Positions 33,872-43,981 are shown, counted from the first letter of the stretch. The stretch is 64,000 bases of DNA from SIAJ01 sp036266155 (GCA_036266155.1 DATANR010000168.1:13782-77781); one strand, 5' to 3'. Made by a program: numbers and translations. Notes: generated from the sequence alone by a model not told the origin.

Positions 33872-36800
33872 CTACGTCACGGTCAGCAGCACCGGCGTAC
33901 TGGCCGTCGTGCCGACGTCGGATGTGAAGACGGCCCGGTACAGATAGCCGTTAAATGTGGCGGCGACTTTCTTCAACATGAGTGTCGACTTCTTGCCACC
34001 AGGAACATCGGTGAAGGTCAGGCCGCCATCGACGCTGACTTGCCACACGAGTTTCGCCGGGACACTGCTAGTCACGCCAACTTGAAAAGTAGCCGTACCA
34101 CCGGCCGCAACAGTCACGGGGGCCGGGGCGAGTGAAATGGCCGGTCGATCGATCACGTAGAGGAATGTCGGCGCGGAAGTGATCACGCCCTTCGCCGTGG
34201 TCAACTGGACGCGAAGAAACGCGGTTTGGCTCGTCAGTACGGACTGATAAAACAGTGTGCTTCCGGTTTCGCCGGCAATGTCGGCCCATGTCTTGCCGTT
34301 AATGCTCGCTTGCCATTGGTATGCCGTCGGCGGCAGCGTGCTCGATTGCGCCACGAGCATGACATCTGTCCCAGGTGTGACCAGGATGGTCTGTTTCTTG
34401 GTCGCCGGCACCGTGACATTGACGGTAATTTCGGCGGCCGCGCTCGCGGCCGTTCCCGCGGCGTTCTTGAAGACGGCCCGGTAGAGATGGCCATCAAGCC
34501 CGGCGACTGCTTTCAAGTTCAATGTTGACTTGGTCGCCTTGGCGATGTTCGCATAGGTCGCGCCGCCATCGGTGCTGACCTGCCACTGCACGCTGGTCTT
34601 GGTGCTGCCGGTGGCGCTCGCCGTGAGCGTCGCCACGCTCCCGTACACCGCCGTTTGCGAAACTGGATTCGCCAGGATCGCCAAGCCTGGAGTTACGGTC
34701 AATTGGGCGGCGTTGGAATTGGCGGAGCCGGCCGCGTTGGTAAACACAGCCCGGAATTGATTGCCATTTTGTGCCGCGGTGAAATCGGTACTGTAAGTTG
34801 GCGCGGTCGCGCCGGGAATGTCGACGAAGGGGAAACCGTTCACACTCGTCTGCCATTGGACGGTTGGCGCTGGCGTGCCGAGAGCCCCTGCCGTGAACGT
34901 CGCCCGCGTGCCGGCAAAGCCCACGTGGTCGATCGGCTGGAGGTTAACGACCGGTAGGGTATCGATCGCGATCGCGAACGTTGCCGGATTGGTGGAGGCG
35001 GCACCGTCGCTCACGCTGAAGGTAAATGAATCGCTAAGTGCGGGACTGGCAGCGCCATCGCTCACATAGCGAACGCGGCCGGCGTCAATGTCGGCCTGAG
35101 TGAACGTGGTCGCGGCGACGCCCTGGTCTTGCAGTGTGCCGTGCGTTGGACTGGATGTCACTGTGTAAACGAGTTGTGCGGCTGTATTGTCCGGATCGGT
35201 CGTTGCGAGGACGGCGTGATTAAGGACCTTGATGGACCCGTTGGTGACGTCGAGTCCAGTGTTGGTGCTGACCGTTGGCGTGTCGTTGCCCGGCGTGACA
35301 TTAATGTTGAAGATCGCCGGCCCGCCAGCGGCCGTGCCGTCGCCGAAGGTGAACATGAACGAATCGCTCGTATATTCGTTGCCGTCATTGATGTATTCGA
35401 CGATTCCGGAATTCACTTGTGCCTGGGTGAACGATGTAACGGCGCTGCCGCTCACACGGACGTAGCCATGCGCTGGCCCGGCGGTGATGCTGAAAACCAG
35501 TTGACTGGCTGTATTGTCCGGGTCCGTCAGCTTGAGTTTGGATTGATCGATGATTCCGATGGACGGCCCTTCGGATGTCGTCAATGTCGCATTCGTCGCC
35601 AGTATCGGCGCATCGTTCACTGGCGTAATTGTGATGTTGAATGTGCTGACGACCGGCGTGGCGATCGAATCGCTCACGGTGAAGCCGAATGAATCGCTGA
35701 CGACTTCGTCGCCATTACTGAAATAAGTGATGATGCCCGCGTTGATATCAGCCTGCGTGAAGGTCGTCACCATTGAGCCCGACTTGCGAATTTCACCATG
35801 AGCGGGGCCAGAGGTCAATTGATAGATGAGCTGGGCCGGCGTGTTATCCGGATCGGTGGCTTCGAGGGTTGCTTGAGAAAGAACCGTTGTGCTTCCCTCG
35901 TTGACGATGATCACATTGTTCGTTGTGACCGCCGGCGCATCGTTGACAGCCGTCACACCAATATTGAGCGAAGCCGTATTGCTGGCGCCGCCGTCGCCGT
36001 CGGTGAGCTTGACTTGTACGGTTCGCGTCCCGCTCGTGGGATTGTCGGAGGCGATGCTAAACGTGATATCGCGGAGCACGGCCTGGACGATCGCGGGTGT
36101 GGCGCTCGAATTGAATATGACGACGAGGTCCGAGCCGACGCCGCCGGAGACATTGCCGATCTGGACGCCGCCAAAATTCAGGACCGCGCCCGCGACGCCA
36201 ATCTGGCCCGCCCCGTTGCCCTGGTTAATAATCGTGAGTCGGTCGGACGCCGACGCGTTGGCCGTGATGCTGACCGTCAGCGTGCCGATGTCAAAGTCCG
36301 GCGAATCGTCGTCGACAACGGTTGCGGTGCTGTCGAGGAAGAGGTTGGTCTGATTTTCCGTATAGGTCGTGCTGCCGCCGGGGAGCGCGATCGTTGGGGA
36401 CTGATTCGGAATGAACGCCATTTCGGACGGCGAGATACCCGAGGCGGGCAAGCCGTTGCCGGGATAGATGCCGGTGTCCGGGAAGTCGGCGCTCGTAATC
36501 AGCACGCCGGCCGAGGTGCCGTCATTGTTGAAGCGGAAGATGGAACCTTGCAACGCTTCTGGGTACGCCGGGCCGAGGTTGGCCGTCAGGAAGTGGCCAT
36601 TGCCATCGCCAATGATGTCCGACGGGAACTGGAAGCTCAGAGCGCCGGTTGTTGTAAAGACCCCATCGACGAGCCCGCCCGAGGTGAACTTCAGTACCTG
36701 GCCAACCGGGTCGGGCGGCGATGCCGTTGCGCCGAGATCGACGACCAGCAAGTCGCCGTTCGGCCCCCAAGCCAGGCCCGAGGCGAAGTTGATGCCGCTG

Positions 36801-37510
36801 CCCATTGCCGGGACGAAGGTTGTGGCGAACATGCCGTTGGGCGCCGTGGTCGCGTTGTCGATCTTCGATACCTGGCCGCCGATCGGATTGAACGAGCCAT
36901 CAACGCCATAGTTGCTGACGTACAGCGTGTTCGCATCGGCCGGCGTGTTGCCGAAGATCAGGCCCGTCGTCTGAATCAGGTTGTAGGCCAGCAGCGTAAC
37001 GCCGCCGTCGAAGAACTGAACACCGCCGGCGCTGCTGACGCCGAAATGGACGACCGCCGAGGGCCCGGTCTGGCTCTGGCCGGCATTGAGGCTGACGTAA
37101 AGATCGCCGTCGGGCCCGAACGTTAGCCCCGCGGGCGCGAAGACAGAGTTACCGAGCGACTGTGCAATCGGCGTCAGGACATTGCTGTCGATGAACGTCG
37201 ACATCGTGTTCGTCGACAGGTTGTATTCCAGGATCTTGTCGTTGGCCTGGCTGCTGATGTAGAGGTTGCCATCGGGCCCGACGGTCAAGCCGGCCGGCCC
37301 CGTGAGAGAAGATGTCAGGTCGTAGGGGGCGACAATCGTTTGGCGGATCGCGCCGGTGGTGGCATTCACCTTGTAAACGGCGCCGTCGAAGTAGGACGAG
37401 ACGAGCAGAGTGCCATCCGGATTGATGCGCGACTCGAAGTTTGTCAGCGTCAACGGAGGGCGCCGCCGAGCCGGGCGCTTTTTCACGTTGCCAAGCAAAG
37501 ATGAAAGCAT
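33872..37510 (-). CDS. Giant secreted protein: NHL-like propeller, cadherin-like and Ig-like repeats
   Basis: 1212 residues from ATG 37510 (GGAG 8 bases upstream; GTG 37519 is less likely). The basic N-terminus with LTLTNFESRINPDG resembles the planctomycete motif at the head of surface proteins. A beta-propeller (about 30-360) repeats 'GPDGDLYVS'-type blades. Three CSPG/cadherin-like repeats follow, each with TDPDN..QL and FTQADI, then SDSF.F.V.D. Four Ig-like modules with VQWQ.S.NG..F.DI end the protein. It is likely an extracellular adhesin or matrix protein; DPDN loops probably bind calcium. Confidence 0.85.
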   Translation of the reverse strand: MLSSLLGNVKKRPARRRPPLTLTNFESRINPDGTLLVSSYFDGAVYKVNATTGAIRQTIVAPYDLTSSLTGPAGLTVGPDGNLYISSQANDKILEYNLSTNTMSTFIDSNVLTPIAQSLGNSVFAPAGLTFGPDGDLYVSLNAGQSQTGPSAVVHFGVSSAGGVQFFDGGVTLLAYNLIQTTGLIFGNTPADANTLYVSNYGVDGSFNPIGGQVSKIDNATTAPNGMFATTFVPAMGSGINFASGLAWGPNGDLLVVDLGATASPPDPVGQVLKFTSGGLVDGVFTTTGALSFQFPSDIIGDGNGHFLTANLGPAYPEALQGSIFRFNNDGTSAGVLITSADFPDTGIYPGNGLPASGISPSEMAFIPNQSPTIALPGGSTTYTENQTNLFLDSTATVVDDDSPDFDIGTLTVSITANASASDRLTIINQGNGAGQIGVAGAVLNFGGVQIGNVSGGVGSDLVVIFNSSATPAIVQAVLRDITFSIASDNPTSGTRTVQVKLTDGDGGASNTASLNIGVTAVNDAPAVTTNNVIIVNEGSTTVLSQATLEATDPDNTPAQLIYQLTSGPAHGEIRKSGSMVTTFTQADINAGIITYFSNGDEVVSDSFGFTVSDSIATPVVSTFNITITPVNDAPILATNATLTTSEGPSIGIIDQSKLKLTDPDNTASQLVFSITAGPAHGYVRVSGSAVTSFTQAQVNSGIVEYINDGNEYTSDSFMFTFGDGTAAGGPAIFNINVTPGNDTPTVSTNTGLDVTNGSIKVLNHAVLATTDPDNTAAQLVYTVTSSPTHGTLQDQGVAATTFTQADIDAGRVRYVSDGAASPALSDSFTFSVSDGAASTNPATFAIAIDTLPVVNLQPIDHVGFAGTRATFTAGALGTPAPTVQWQTSVNGFPFVDIPGATAPTYSTDFTAAQNGNQFRAVFTNAAGSANSNAAQLTVTPGLAILANPVSQTAVYGSVATLTASATGSTKTSVQWQVSTDGGATYANIAKATKSTLNLKAVAGLDGHLYRAVFKNAAGTAASAAAEITVNVTVPATKKQTILVTPGTDVMLVAQSSTLPPTAYQWQASINGKTWADIAGETGSTLFYQSVLTSQTAFLRVQLTTAKGVITSAPTFLYVIDRPAISLAPAPVTVAAGGTATFQVGVTSSVPAKLVWQVSVDGGLTFTDVPGGKKSTLMLKKVAATFNGYLYRAVFTSDVGTTASTPVLLTVT

Positions 37511-37771
37511 GGATGCCACTCCAGATGAGGTAATGAAGCCCGGCGGGGTTTCGATTGTCGTGCGAGTACGGTCAAACGGGCGTGTGCGGAACTACTCACG
37601 CCTGCGAGTCTTACGGCCGCAGCCGATTCATCCTAATGAGAATCGGGCAGGCGTCAATATGTTGACGAACGGCACGTCCGCGCTATTCTGAATGTAAGCT
37701 GACTTTCAACCGTCCATCCTCGGCCACAACGGTTTCCTACCTCGGTCCTCGAACCAACGCGGAGGATGAAC

Positions 37772-38860
37772 ATGGTCCGACGCGTTGTGCCGCCTGGCGA
37801 TCCTCCGCAAGGTCCGCGCAATCCTTGCGGAACGCACGGCTTCACGCTGCTGGAACTGCTCGTCGTCATCGCCATCATCGCGATCCTGATTGGGCTCCTA
37901 CTGCCCGGCGTGCAAAAGGTGCGAGCAGCGGCCGCGCGCATGAGTTGCCAAAACAACCTCAAACAAATCGGCCTCGCGCTGCACAACCACGAAAGCGGGC
38001 TCGGCTACCTGCCCTCCGTGTTCCCCGCCACGCCGAAGCCGCCCTATGTCGGCATCGTCCCCGCGTACTTTTATTCGTGGAGCGCCCTTGCGCAGCTCAA
38101 TCCGTACCTCGAACAAACCGCGATCTTTAACCGCATGAATCTCGACGAGCCGATGTTTGGGCTGCCATCGCTGACGATCTTGCCCGACAACCAGTTCGCG
38201 GTGCAACAATCGATCAAGATCTTCCTCTGCCCCGCTGACAAGATGCTGCCGGTCGACGGCGGCTACGGCGTGCCAACCTTCGGTCCGGTGAACTATGGCG
38301 CCTGCACGGGATCCGGGGCGACGGCCGGAGTTGCTCCCTACGGCTCGCCATGGGACGCGGACGGCATCTTCCGCGCCGCGATCTACGGAACCTTCGCCGA
38401 AATTACGGACGGGCTCTCCAATACAGCCGCGTTCTCGGAAAGCACGCTCGGCGATGGGCCAACCTCTTATGTCGGCTCGATCCCGGGCAGCCCGCAGAAG
38501 GTGTACGCGAATGTGTCGCCGCCGCTGACACCGTCGGCCTGTGCGGGCGCCGGCTTCTGGAATTCGCAGAAACCGCGCGGCTACTTGTGGGCAACCGGCG
38601 AAATCCGCTGCGCTAGCTACAACCACTTCTATTTGCCAAACGACCCGACTTACGACTGCGTGACCAACATCCTCACGCCGGGTCAGCAGCAATACACGGC
38701 CGCGGGCTTCAAAGCTGCACGCAGCAATCATCCCGGCGGCGTCAATCTGCTGCTGGCAGATGGTTCGGTGCGGTTCGTGACGAACAGCATCGGAATCGTT
38801 GCGTGGCGTGCCTTGAGCACGCGCGCCGGCGGCGAGTCCATCATCGATCCGAATTATTAG
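37772..38860 (+). CDS. DUF1559 prepilin-like protein
   Basis: About 362 residues. The class III prepilin N-terminus is GFTLLELLVVIAIIAILIGLL at about residues 24-44, followed by the family motif CQNNLKQIGLALHNHES and the C-terminal LLLADGSVRFVTNSI ('H-x9-DG' region). These are type-II-secretion-like pseudopilins expanded in planctomycetes. I chose ATG 37772, which GGAGG precedes by 6 bases; ATG 37766 abuts the Shine-Dalgarno. It stands alone, convergent with the following propeller gene. Confidence 0.92.
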   Translation: MVRRVVPPGDPPQGPRNPCGTHGFTLLELLVVIAIIAILIGLLLPGVQKVRAAAARMSCQNNLKQIGLALHNHESGLGYLPSVFPATPKPPYVGIVPAYFYSWSALAQLNPYLEQTAIFNRMNLDEPMFGLPSLTILPDNQFAVQQSIKIFLCPADKMLPVDGGYGVPTFGPVNYGACTGSGATAGVAPYGSPWDADGIFRAAIYGTFAEITDGLSNTAAFSESTLGDGPTSYVGSIPGSPQKVYANVSPPLTPSACAGAGFWNSQKPRGYLWATGEIRCASYNHFYLPNDPTYDCVTNILTPGQQQYTAAGFKAARSNHPGGVNLLLADGSVRFVTNSIGIVAWRALSTRAGGESIIDPNY

Positions 38861-38870
38861 GGCCCGCGAG

Positions 38871-40136
38871 CTATTTGGCCCCGACAGCCCAAAGGTAACC
38901 GAAGCCGCGGAAGTAGATGCGGCCGCCAGCAATCGCGGGTGAGCCGAACATCTTGTCGGGCAGGTTGTTGGTCGCGATCTTTTTGAACTTGTTGCCAGCT
39001 TCGATCACGTCCACGGTTCCGTCATGGTTGGTCGCATAGATCTTACCGTCGGCGGCGACCATGTTTGCCCAATGGTATCCCTTGGTGACGCTTGCTTGGT
39101 AGATTTCCTTGCCGTTTTTGGCGTCAATTGCGGTGAACGGCCCGGGCCCGCACAGGTAGACAACGTCGTCGACGCGGATCGGCGAAACCACGTCCGGAGT
39201 CGTGTTGATACGCCACTTCTCGGCCGGGTTGTCCGGGTTGATGTTGCCCTTCGCTCCGACGGGGTTCACGCCGACCGTTGGTCCGTTCTTGCAGGACGGC
39301 ACAACGATCAGGTCCGGAGTGACGAGCGGGTTCGACACGAACCGCCAGTTATTGTTGTCACGCGGATTGAGCCCCTGCACCCGCCAGACCTCACTCCCGT
39401 CCGTCAGCTTGTGCCCGCTGGTGAAGTCGTTGCCGTGCGAAATGAGGAGCGGTCCGCCCTGGCCCTCCCACAGGAGAGCCGACGCGTACACGTCCACGCT
39501 TTCGCCCTTGCCGCGGCCCAGACGATCCACCGCCCAGTCCTCTTTGCCGGTGAGCGCGTCGTACCGAACGAGTTTCTGCGCCCTCCGATGCATGACCTGA
39601 AGGTAGAGTTTGTCCTTGTACAGCACCGGGGTCCAGTGCGCGCCGAAGGCGATCTCGATCTTGCCGTGCTTGGCGACGTCGTTCTCCCACTCCCGCTTGC
39701 CGTCGACGGTGAAGCAAACCAGCGCTCCATTGCCCGCGAACGCCCACACGTGCTTGCCGTCGGTGCAACACGACGCCGAGGCGTCCGTCACCTCGCCTCC
39801 ACCCGGGTTCGGATACCGCTTGGCGCCGGTGTTTGAGAGCTTCTCTTTCCACTTCTCTTTGCCATCGGTGCCCACGCACAGGATCACGACGTCGCCACCG
39901 TCCACCGATGTCACGAAGATGTTGTCGCCCCATACGGCCGGCGTGCAGGCGCCGACACCGGGCATCTTGAACTTCCAGACGAGGTTCTTGTCAATTCCCC
40001 ACTCGGTCGGCAGACCCTTTTCGGTGGAGTGACCGTCGTTCGTCGGCCCCCGCCATTGCGGCCAATCGGCAGAAGTCGCGGCGCCAGCACAAACGAATAT
40101 GGCGAGAAAGGCGCGAACATATGTCATGTTAGTCAT
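38871..40136 (-). CDS. Secreted PQQ-type beta-propeller protein
   Basis: About 421 residues. The signal peptide is MTYVRAFLAIFVCAGAATSA; the mature part begins DWPQWRGPTNDGHSTEKGLP, the hallmark of planctomycete 'PQQ-binding-like' proteins. Blades include LVCFTVDGKREWENDVAKHG, LVRYDALTGKEDW, WRVQGLNPRDNN and FTAIDAKNGKEIY. There are no catalytic residues I can name. It faces the DUF1559 gene tail to tail, 10 bases apart. The exact start among 40181, 40136 and 40127 is uncertain. Confidence 0.88.
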   Translation of the reverse strand: MTNMTYVRAFLAIFVCAGAATSADWPQWRGPTNDGHSTEKGLPTEWGIDKNLVWKFKMPGVGACTPAVWGDNIFVTSVDGGDVVILCVGTDGKEKWKEKLSNTGAKRYPNPGGGEVTDASASCCTDGKHVWAFAGNGALVCFTVDGKREWENDVAKHGKIEIAFGAHWTPVLYKDKLYLQVMHRRAQKLVRYDALTGKEDWAVDRLGRGKGESVDVYASALLWEGQGGPLLISHGNDFTSGHKLTDGSEVWRVQGLNPRDNNNWRFVSNPLVTPDLIVVPSCKNGPTVGVNPVGAKGNINPDNPAEKWRINTTPDVVSPIRVDDVVYLCGPGPFTAIDAKNGKEIYQASVTKGYHWANMVAADGKIYATNHDGTVDVIEAGNKFKKIATNNLPDKMFGSPAIAGGRIYFRGFGYLWAVGAK

Positions 40137-40330
40137 GAAATGAGGTACTGGCGGGTGAGGCGCTGTGCATACGGCTGACATGAACTATTCTGAGTTTTTG
40201 CGGCAAACCGTCAAGATGACACCATCGCCTCTCGTTGTATGTCCGCGTCGGGCCTCTTCTTCTTCAAGTCATTTGCCCGAACGATTTGTCGATCGGCGAG
40301 TGCGTTTTCAAACAATACCGGCCAAGTCCG

Positions 40331-41461
40331 TCAATTCGAATGAACGACGTACTCGACTTGATGCCCCTCGGTCCGATCCGGGACCTCCCAGCGGTCGAGA
40401 AGCCGTTCGATGACTTTCTCCGGCACCTTGCCGCGGCGCTGGCGGTTCTGCGCGAACAGTCGTTCCGACGGCACTTCCACATAGACGATGCGCACGTGCG
40501 CGTCGTGTTGATGAAACATGCGAATGCACTCGCCACGCATCTTGCGACTGAGGTTCGGCGCGTTCCAGACAAAATTGTGTCCGCTCTGTAGCAAGACGCG
40601 GGCCTGTTCGCGTGCCCGGTTCAACACGTCGCCCTGTGGCTCGGCGGGCGACACGCCGAGTTCCTGCCGGATCGCGTCGACGCTAACGACCGCCCAGTCG
40701 GGCAGGTTTTCCGTGAGCCAGTGATCCTTGCCCGCGGCCGGCAAGCCGCTGAGGAGAACGACGCGACTCTTGAGTTGCTCCTCGTCTGGCGAAATCGGGG
40801 AGCGTTCCGGATCGTGGAAATAGAGGAAACGGGCATGGTCGCTCGGAAATGGATAAGCCCCGGTCAGGCAGCCGGCGGCGATCGCTTCCTCACGAAACAG
40901 CGCGATCTGATCGAACAACCGCTGCGGATCTGGGCAGTCGCGGCCACGCACGTCGGCCTCGGCCATGATGGCCAGCAGATTGGAGCGAACCGTTTGACTG
41001 ACCTCAATGGCCAGGCGACGTGGGTAGTCGCTGCCGGCCAGAAAGAACGGCACCAGATGATGCCGAACGATCGCGCAGACGGCCTCGCGGTCGGCAAACG
41101 GAACGCCAAGCCGCCAGAGGATTCGGCGAGCGAGAACGGCGCCGCGCCAGGAGTGGCCGCGCGCGGACACGCGGCCGTCGCTTTCGATGCGCGTGCAGGC
41201 CGGCTTGGCCACGTCGTGCAAGAGCGCGGCCATGAACAGCAGGCGGCGATCCGCTTCGGGCAATTCGCGCCACGAAGGGAGCGCGGCCATCGCCTCGCAG
41301 ACGAGATGAACGTGAACCCAGACGTCGCCCTCGGCATGGCGGTCCGGATTCTGTGGGCAGCCCTTCATGTCCTGCAGCCACGGCAGCGGATCAAGGGCCG
41401 ACCAGTCGATCGACCAGTCGGGCGGCTGCGGGCACGGCGGGAACACGCGCGACTCCACCAT
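40331..41461 (-). CDS. HD-domain / P-loop kinase fusion protein
   Basis: 376 residues. The N-terminal HD domain (about 20-210) has LLFMAALLHDVAKPACTR, the HD metal motif, then IVRHHLVP. The C-terminal P-loop domain (about 225-376) starts VVLLSGLPAAGKDHW, a GLPGSGKS-like Walker A with Ala-Gly-Lys-Asp, and continues with SVDAIRQELGVSP and NAPNLSRKMRGECIRMF as in AAA_33/polynucleotide-kinase-like enzymes. Fused HD-kinase proteins suggest RNA or nucleotide end processing. The frame runs to 41782, but 41461 marks where homology-like sequence begins. It is divergent from the TrmB-like gene. Confidence 0.82.
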   Translation of the reverse strand: MVESRVFPPCPQPPDWSIDWSALDPLPWLQDMKGCPQNPDRHAEGDVWVHVHLVCEAMAALPSWRELPEADRRLLFMAALLHDVAKPACTRIESDGRVSARGHSWRGAVLARRILWRLGVPFADREAVCAIVRHHLVPFFLAGSDYPRRLAIEVSQTVRSNLLAIMAEADVRGRDCPDPQRLFDQIALFREEAIAAGCLTGAYPFPSDHARFLYFHDPERSPISPDEEQLKSRVVLLSGLPAAGKDHWLTENLPDWAVVSVDAIRQELGVSPAEPQGDVLNRAREQARVLLQSGHNFVWNAPNLSRKMRGECIRMFHQHDAHVRIVYVEVPSERLFAQNRQRRGKVPEKVIERLLDRWEVPDRTEGHQVEYVVHSN

Positions 41462-41560
41462 TCTCGTCGGGCCGGGCCGCGGTGGGGCGCAGCGGCCGAT
41501 CCGGAAACTATACCAAGGACAGAGACAGTCGGCCGGACGAGGTGGGCGAAGGAGCGGGCG

Positions 41561-42316
41561 ATGCCAGGGCGGCAGGTGGAAAAAGAGTTCGGCGTGCCGT
41601 TCGCGGGCGAAATCCTCGACCCGTCGAAGTGGGCGCAGACGGCCCTCAAGAGCTATCCGGCCGAAGGACGGTTGAATTGGCAAGAGTTGTTCGGCCGATC
41701 GGCTCCCGTTGTCCTCGATCTGGGTTGCGGCAACGGACGATTCACAATCGGCAGCGCCTGGGCCCGCCGCGACCGCGACCACCTGGGGGTCGATACGTTG
41801 CCCGTAGTCGTCCGCTACGCGCGCAAGCGTGGCAATCAGCGGGGGCTGACGAACATTCGCTTCGCCGTCGGCGGCGCGACCGAATTACTCGACCGATGGG
41901 TTGAGCCGCACTCGGTGAGCGAGATTCATTGCTACCATCCGCAGCCGTACTACGACCCGAGCCAGGTGCATCGCCGGCTCATCACTCCGGCGTTTCTGGC
42001 CCTCGTCCATCGCAGCCTGTCGCCGGGAGGACTGTTCGTGATCCAGACGGACAACCCCGGCTATTGGAAGTACATCCGCGAGATCGTGCCAATGTTCTTC
42101 GCCTTCCACGAACGCATCGGCCGCTGGGCCGACGCGCCGCGTGGCCGCACCCGGCGTGAAATCATCGCGATGCGGAAGGGCCTGCCCGTGTTTCGTGGCC
42201 ATGGCGCCGCAAGGACCGACATCACAGAAGAGAACTCGATCCGCCTGGCCGAGGCGCTGCCACCGCCGACCTTCGATGCGGATCGTCGGTTGCGGCAGTT
42301 GGATGAGGTGGAGTGA
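41561..42316 (+). CDS. TrmB-like tRNA (guanine-N7) methyltransferase-family protein
   Basis: 251 residues from ATG 41561, with AAGGAG 7 bases upstream. SAM motif I is VVLDLGCGNGRFTIGSAW. The TrmB-like signature follows as EIHCYHPQPYYDPSQVHRRL, a variant of the FPDPWPK.RH motif, and LFVIQTDNPGYWKYI. The PDPW motif is changed to HPQPYY, so it may be a divergent member with a different substrate. It diverges from the HD-kinase gene, and both look RNA-related. Confidence 0.78.
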   Translation: MPGRQVEKEFGVPFAGEILDPSKWAQTALKSYPAEGRLNWQELFGRSAPVVLDLGCGNGRFTIGSAWARRDRDHLGVDTLPVVVRYARKRGNQRGLTNIRFAVGGATELLDRWVEPHSVSEIHCYHPQPYYDPSQVHRRLITPAFLALVHRSLSPGGLFVIQTDNPGYWKYIREIVPMFFAFHERIGRWADAPRGRTRREIIAMRKGLPVFRGHGAARTDITEENSIRLAEALPPPTFDADRRLRQLDEVE

Positions 42317-42369
42317 GTGTGTTTTCGAATAGAAATGAGTTAGATTGCCGCACACGAGGATTTTGAACC

Positions 42370-43143
42370 ATGCTGCCCACCCATTGCCCCAGTTGCGGCG
42401 AACAGCTTGCGGTCGACCGGGACACGCGTCGCCGATCGATTCGCTGCCCGCGGTGCGAGCGAAATGTAATTGATTCCGATGCCCTTCGTTTTGCGCGCAA
42501 AGACAAAGACGATCGGCCGCGGCGGCCGCGAAAACGCGGGCCGCGTGTGCTGGTCATCCTCGGCATCGTCTTTGGATCATTGTTTTTCGTCTGCGGCGGC
42601 AGTTGCGGAATGATTTGGTATTTCATGGTCCATGAAATCGACGAGCCGGTCACCGCAGCCGACAAAGAGGTGATTGCCACCGGCGAGTATGTGGCCGGGT
42701 TCCTCGATGACATTGAGGCCGATCCCAAGAAAGGCGAGTATCACAAGGTCCGTCATCACGATGGTTCGCGCGAATTGATCTACGAGTACACGAAGCCAGA
42801 TGACGCGAACGAACCGCTCTACGTGAATCACCACGTGTTTGTCGAACGCTCGGCAAAGGACGCGAGTGAAGGATTTGCGGTCGAGCAATTGGCGGACAAG
42901 CTTGGCGCGAACAGGGCCGACGGTGTGCAGGAGGTCGAACGCAACGACCTTTGGAAGTGGGGCGATCGTTCGCGGTGCATCCTCTTGCAGTCGGGCGGCA
43001 AGCCGTTCGGCCAGATTTTCGTCGGACTGAAAGGAAAGAGGTATTTCACTCTGACGATCAGCGGTGGCTATTTCACGGACGCCGAGGCCATCAAGACGTT
43101 CATCGACCCACTGTTGAAGAAGTTGGAAAATTACAACCCATAG
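42370..43143 (+). CDS. Zinc-ribbon, single-pass membrane protein
   Basis: 257 residues. It has a double CxxC zinc ribbon (HCPSCGEQL at 5-13, RCPRCERN at 25-32), a basic linker, one transmembrane helix (about 59-88, VLVILGIVFGSLFFVCGG), then a soluble alpha/beta domain of unknown fold ending KKLENYNP. GAGGA precedes the ATG by about 9 bases. The topology puts the ribbon in the cytoplasm. I do not recognise the C-terminal family. Confidence 0.75.
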   Translation: MLPTHCPSCGEQLAVDRDTRRRSIRCPRCERNVIDSDALRFARKDKDDRPRRPRKRGPRVLVILGIVFGSLFFVCGGSCGMIWYFMVHEIDEPVTAADKEVIATGEYVAGFLDDIEADPKKGEYHKVRHHDGSRELIYEYTKPDDANEPLYVNHHVFVERSAKDASEGFAVEQLADKLGANRADGVQEVERNDLWKWGDRSRCILLQSGGKPFGQIFVGLKGKRYFTLTISGGYFTDAEAIKTFIDPLLKKLENYNP

Positions 43144-43154
43144 TTCACTACGCT

Positions 43155-43226
43155 GGCGAGCGGAGCCGCGTCAGCGGCCCGATAATGGCATGTCAAAATC
43201 GGGCTGCTGACGCGACTCCGCTCGCC
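43155..43226. repeat. Intergenic palindromic repeat, copy 1
   Basis: A 72-base imperfect palindrome. GGCGAGCGGAGCCGCGTCAG at its left pairs with CTGACGCGACTCCGCTCGCC at its right, around a GATAATGGCATGTCAAAATC loop. A sister copy is at 45533-45600. It resembles REP-like dispersed elements and sits between two co-directional genes. Confidence 0.75.
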
Positions 43227-43245
43227 GGTCTCTCTTGGAGTAACA

Positions 43246-43929
43246 ATGCGAAACATTTGCTGCGTATTCATGCTCCTCATCGCCGCTGTCGCTACTGCCG
43301 CCGACAACGAGTTGACCGACAAGGAAAAAGCCGATGGCTGGCGCCTTCTCTTCGACGGCAAGACGCTCGACGGCTGGATGACCAGCAACGAGACGCCGAG
43401 CAAGACCCCGGTCGAGGAGGGCTGCATCAACCCGCACAAGGCCGGCGGGTACATGATGGTCCACAAGGAGAAGTGGGAGAACTACGTTCTCTCGCTCGAC
43501 TACAAGATCAGCAAGGGCTGCAACAGCGGCGTGTTCATTCGCACATCAAGTTTGGACCCGAAGCCGGGCCGCGACGTCGGCTTCAATGGCATCGAGGTCG
43601 CGATCGATGACACGTATGGGACCGGCTACCACGACCCCGGCGCTCTTTACGATCTGGTGAAGCCGAGCAAACAGATGCAGAAGCCGGCCGGCGAATGGAA
43701 TCACTTGGTCATCACATGCGACAAGAGCAAGATCACGGTGGACCTGAATGGTGAAGTGGTGACAAAGGCCGATTTGGATGAGTTTGTGAAGCCCTTCACG
43801 CGGCCGGACGGTTCGGCGCACAAATTCGACACGGTGTTCAAGACCCACCCGCGTGTGGGGTATATCGGGTTACAGGATCACGGCTCGCCGTGCTGGTACA
43901 AGAACATCAAATTGAAGGTGCTGAAGTAG
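43246..43929 (+). CDS. DUF1080 (3-keto-disaccharide hydrolase-like) secreted protein
   Basis: 227 residues with a signal peptide (RNICCVFMLLIAAVATA). The DUF1080 concanavalin-like fold shows GWRLLFDGKTLDGWMTSNE, NYVLSLDYKISKGCNSGVFI, GIEVAIDD and PAGEWNHLVITCDKSKI, then GYIGLQDHGSPCWYKNIKL. Members characterised recently hydrolyse 3-keto-glycosides in the periplasm. It fits a sugar-degrading planctomycete. It appears to be a single gene. Confidence 0.92.
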   Translation: MRNICCVFMLLIAAVATAADNELTDKEKADGWRLLFDGKTLDGWMTSNETPSKTPVEEGCINPHKAGGYMMVHKEKWENYVLSLDYKISKGCNSGVFIRTSSLDPKPGRDVGFNGIEVAIDDTYGTGYHDPGALYDLVKPSKQMQKPAGEWNHLVITCDKSKITVDLNGEVVTKADLDEFVKPFTRPDGSAHKFDTVFKTHPRVGYIGLQDHGSPCWYKNIKLKVLK

Positions 43930-43981
43930 GTCGCCGATGGGACTTGTGGGTCCCATAGCACCTATACGTCCCATTGGTGGT

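Noticed and set aside
35798..37126. 442-codon plus-strand frame opposite the giant repeat protein
   Set aside because: Arg/Val/Asp-rich antisense shadow; the minus-strand repeats are regular and complete.
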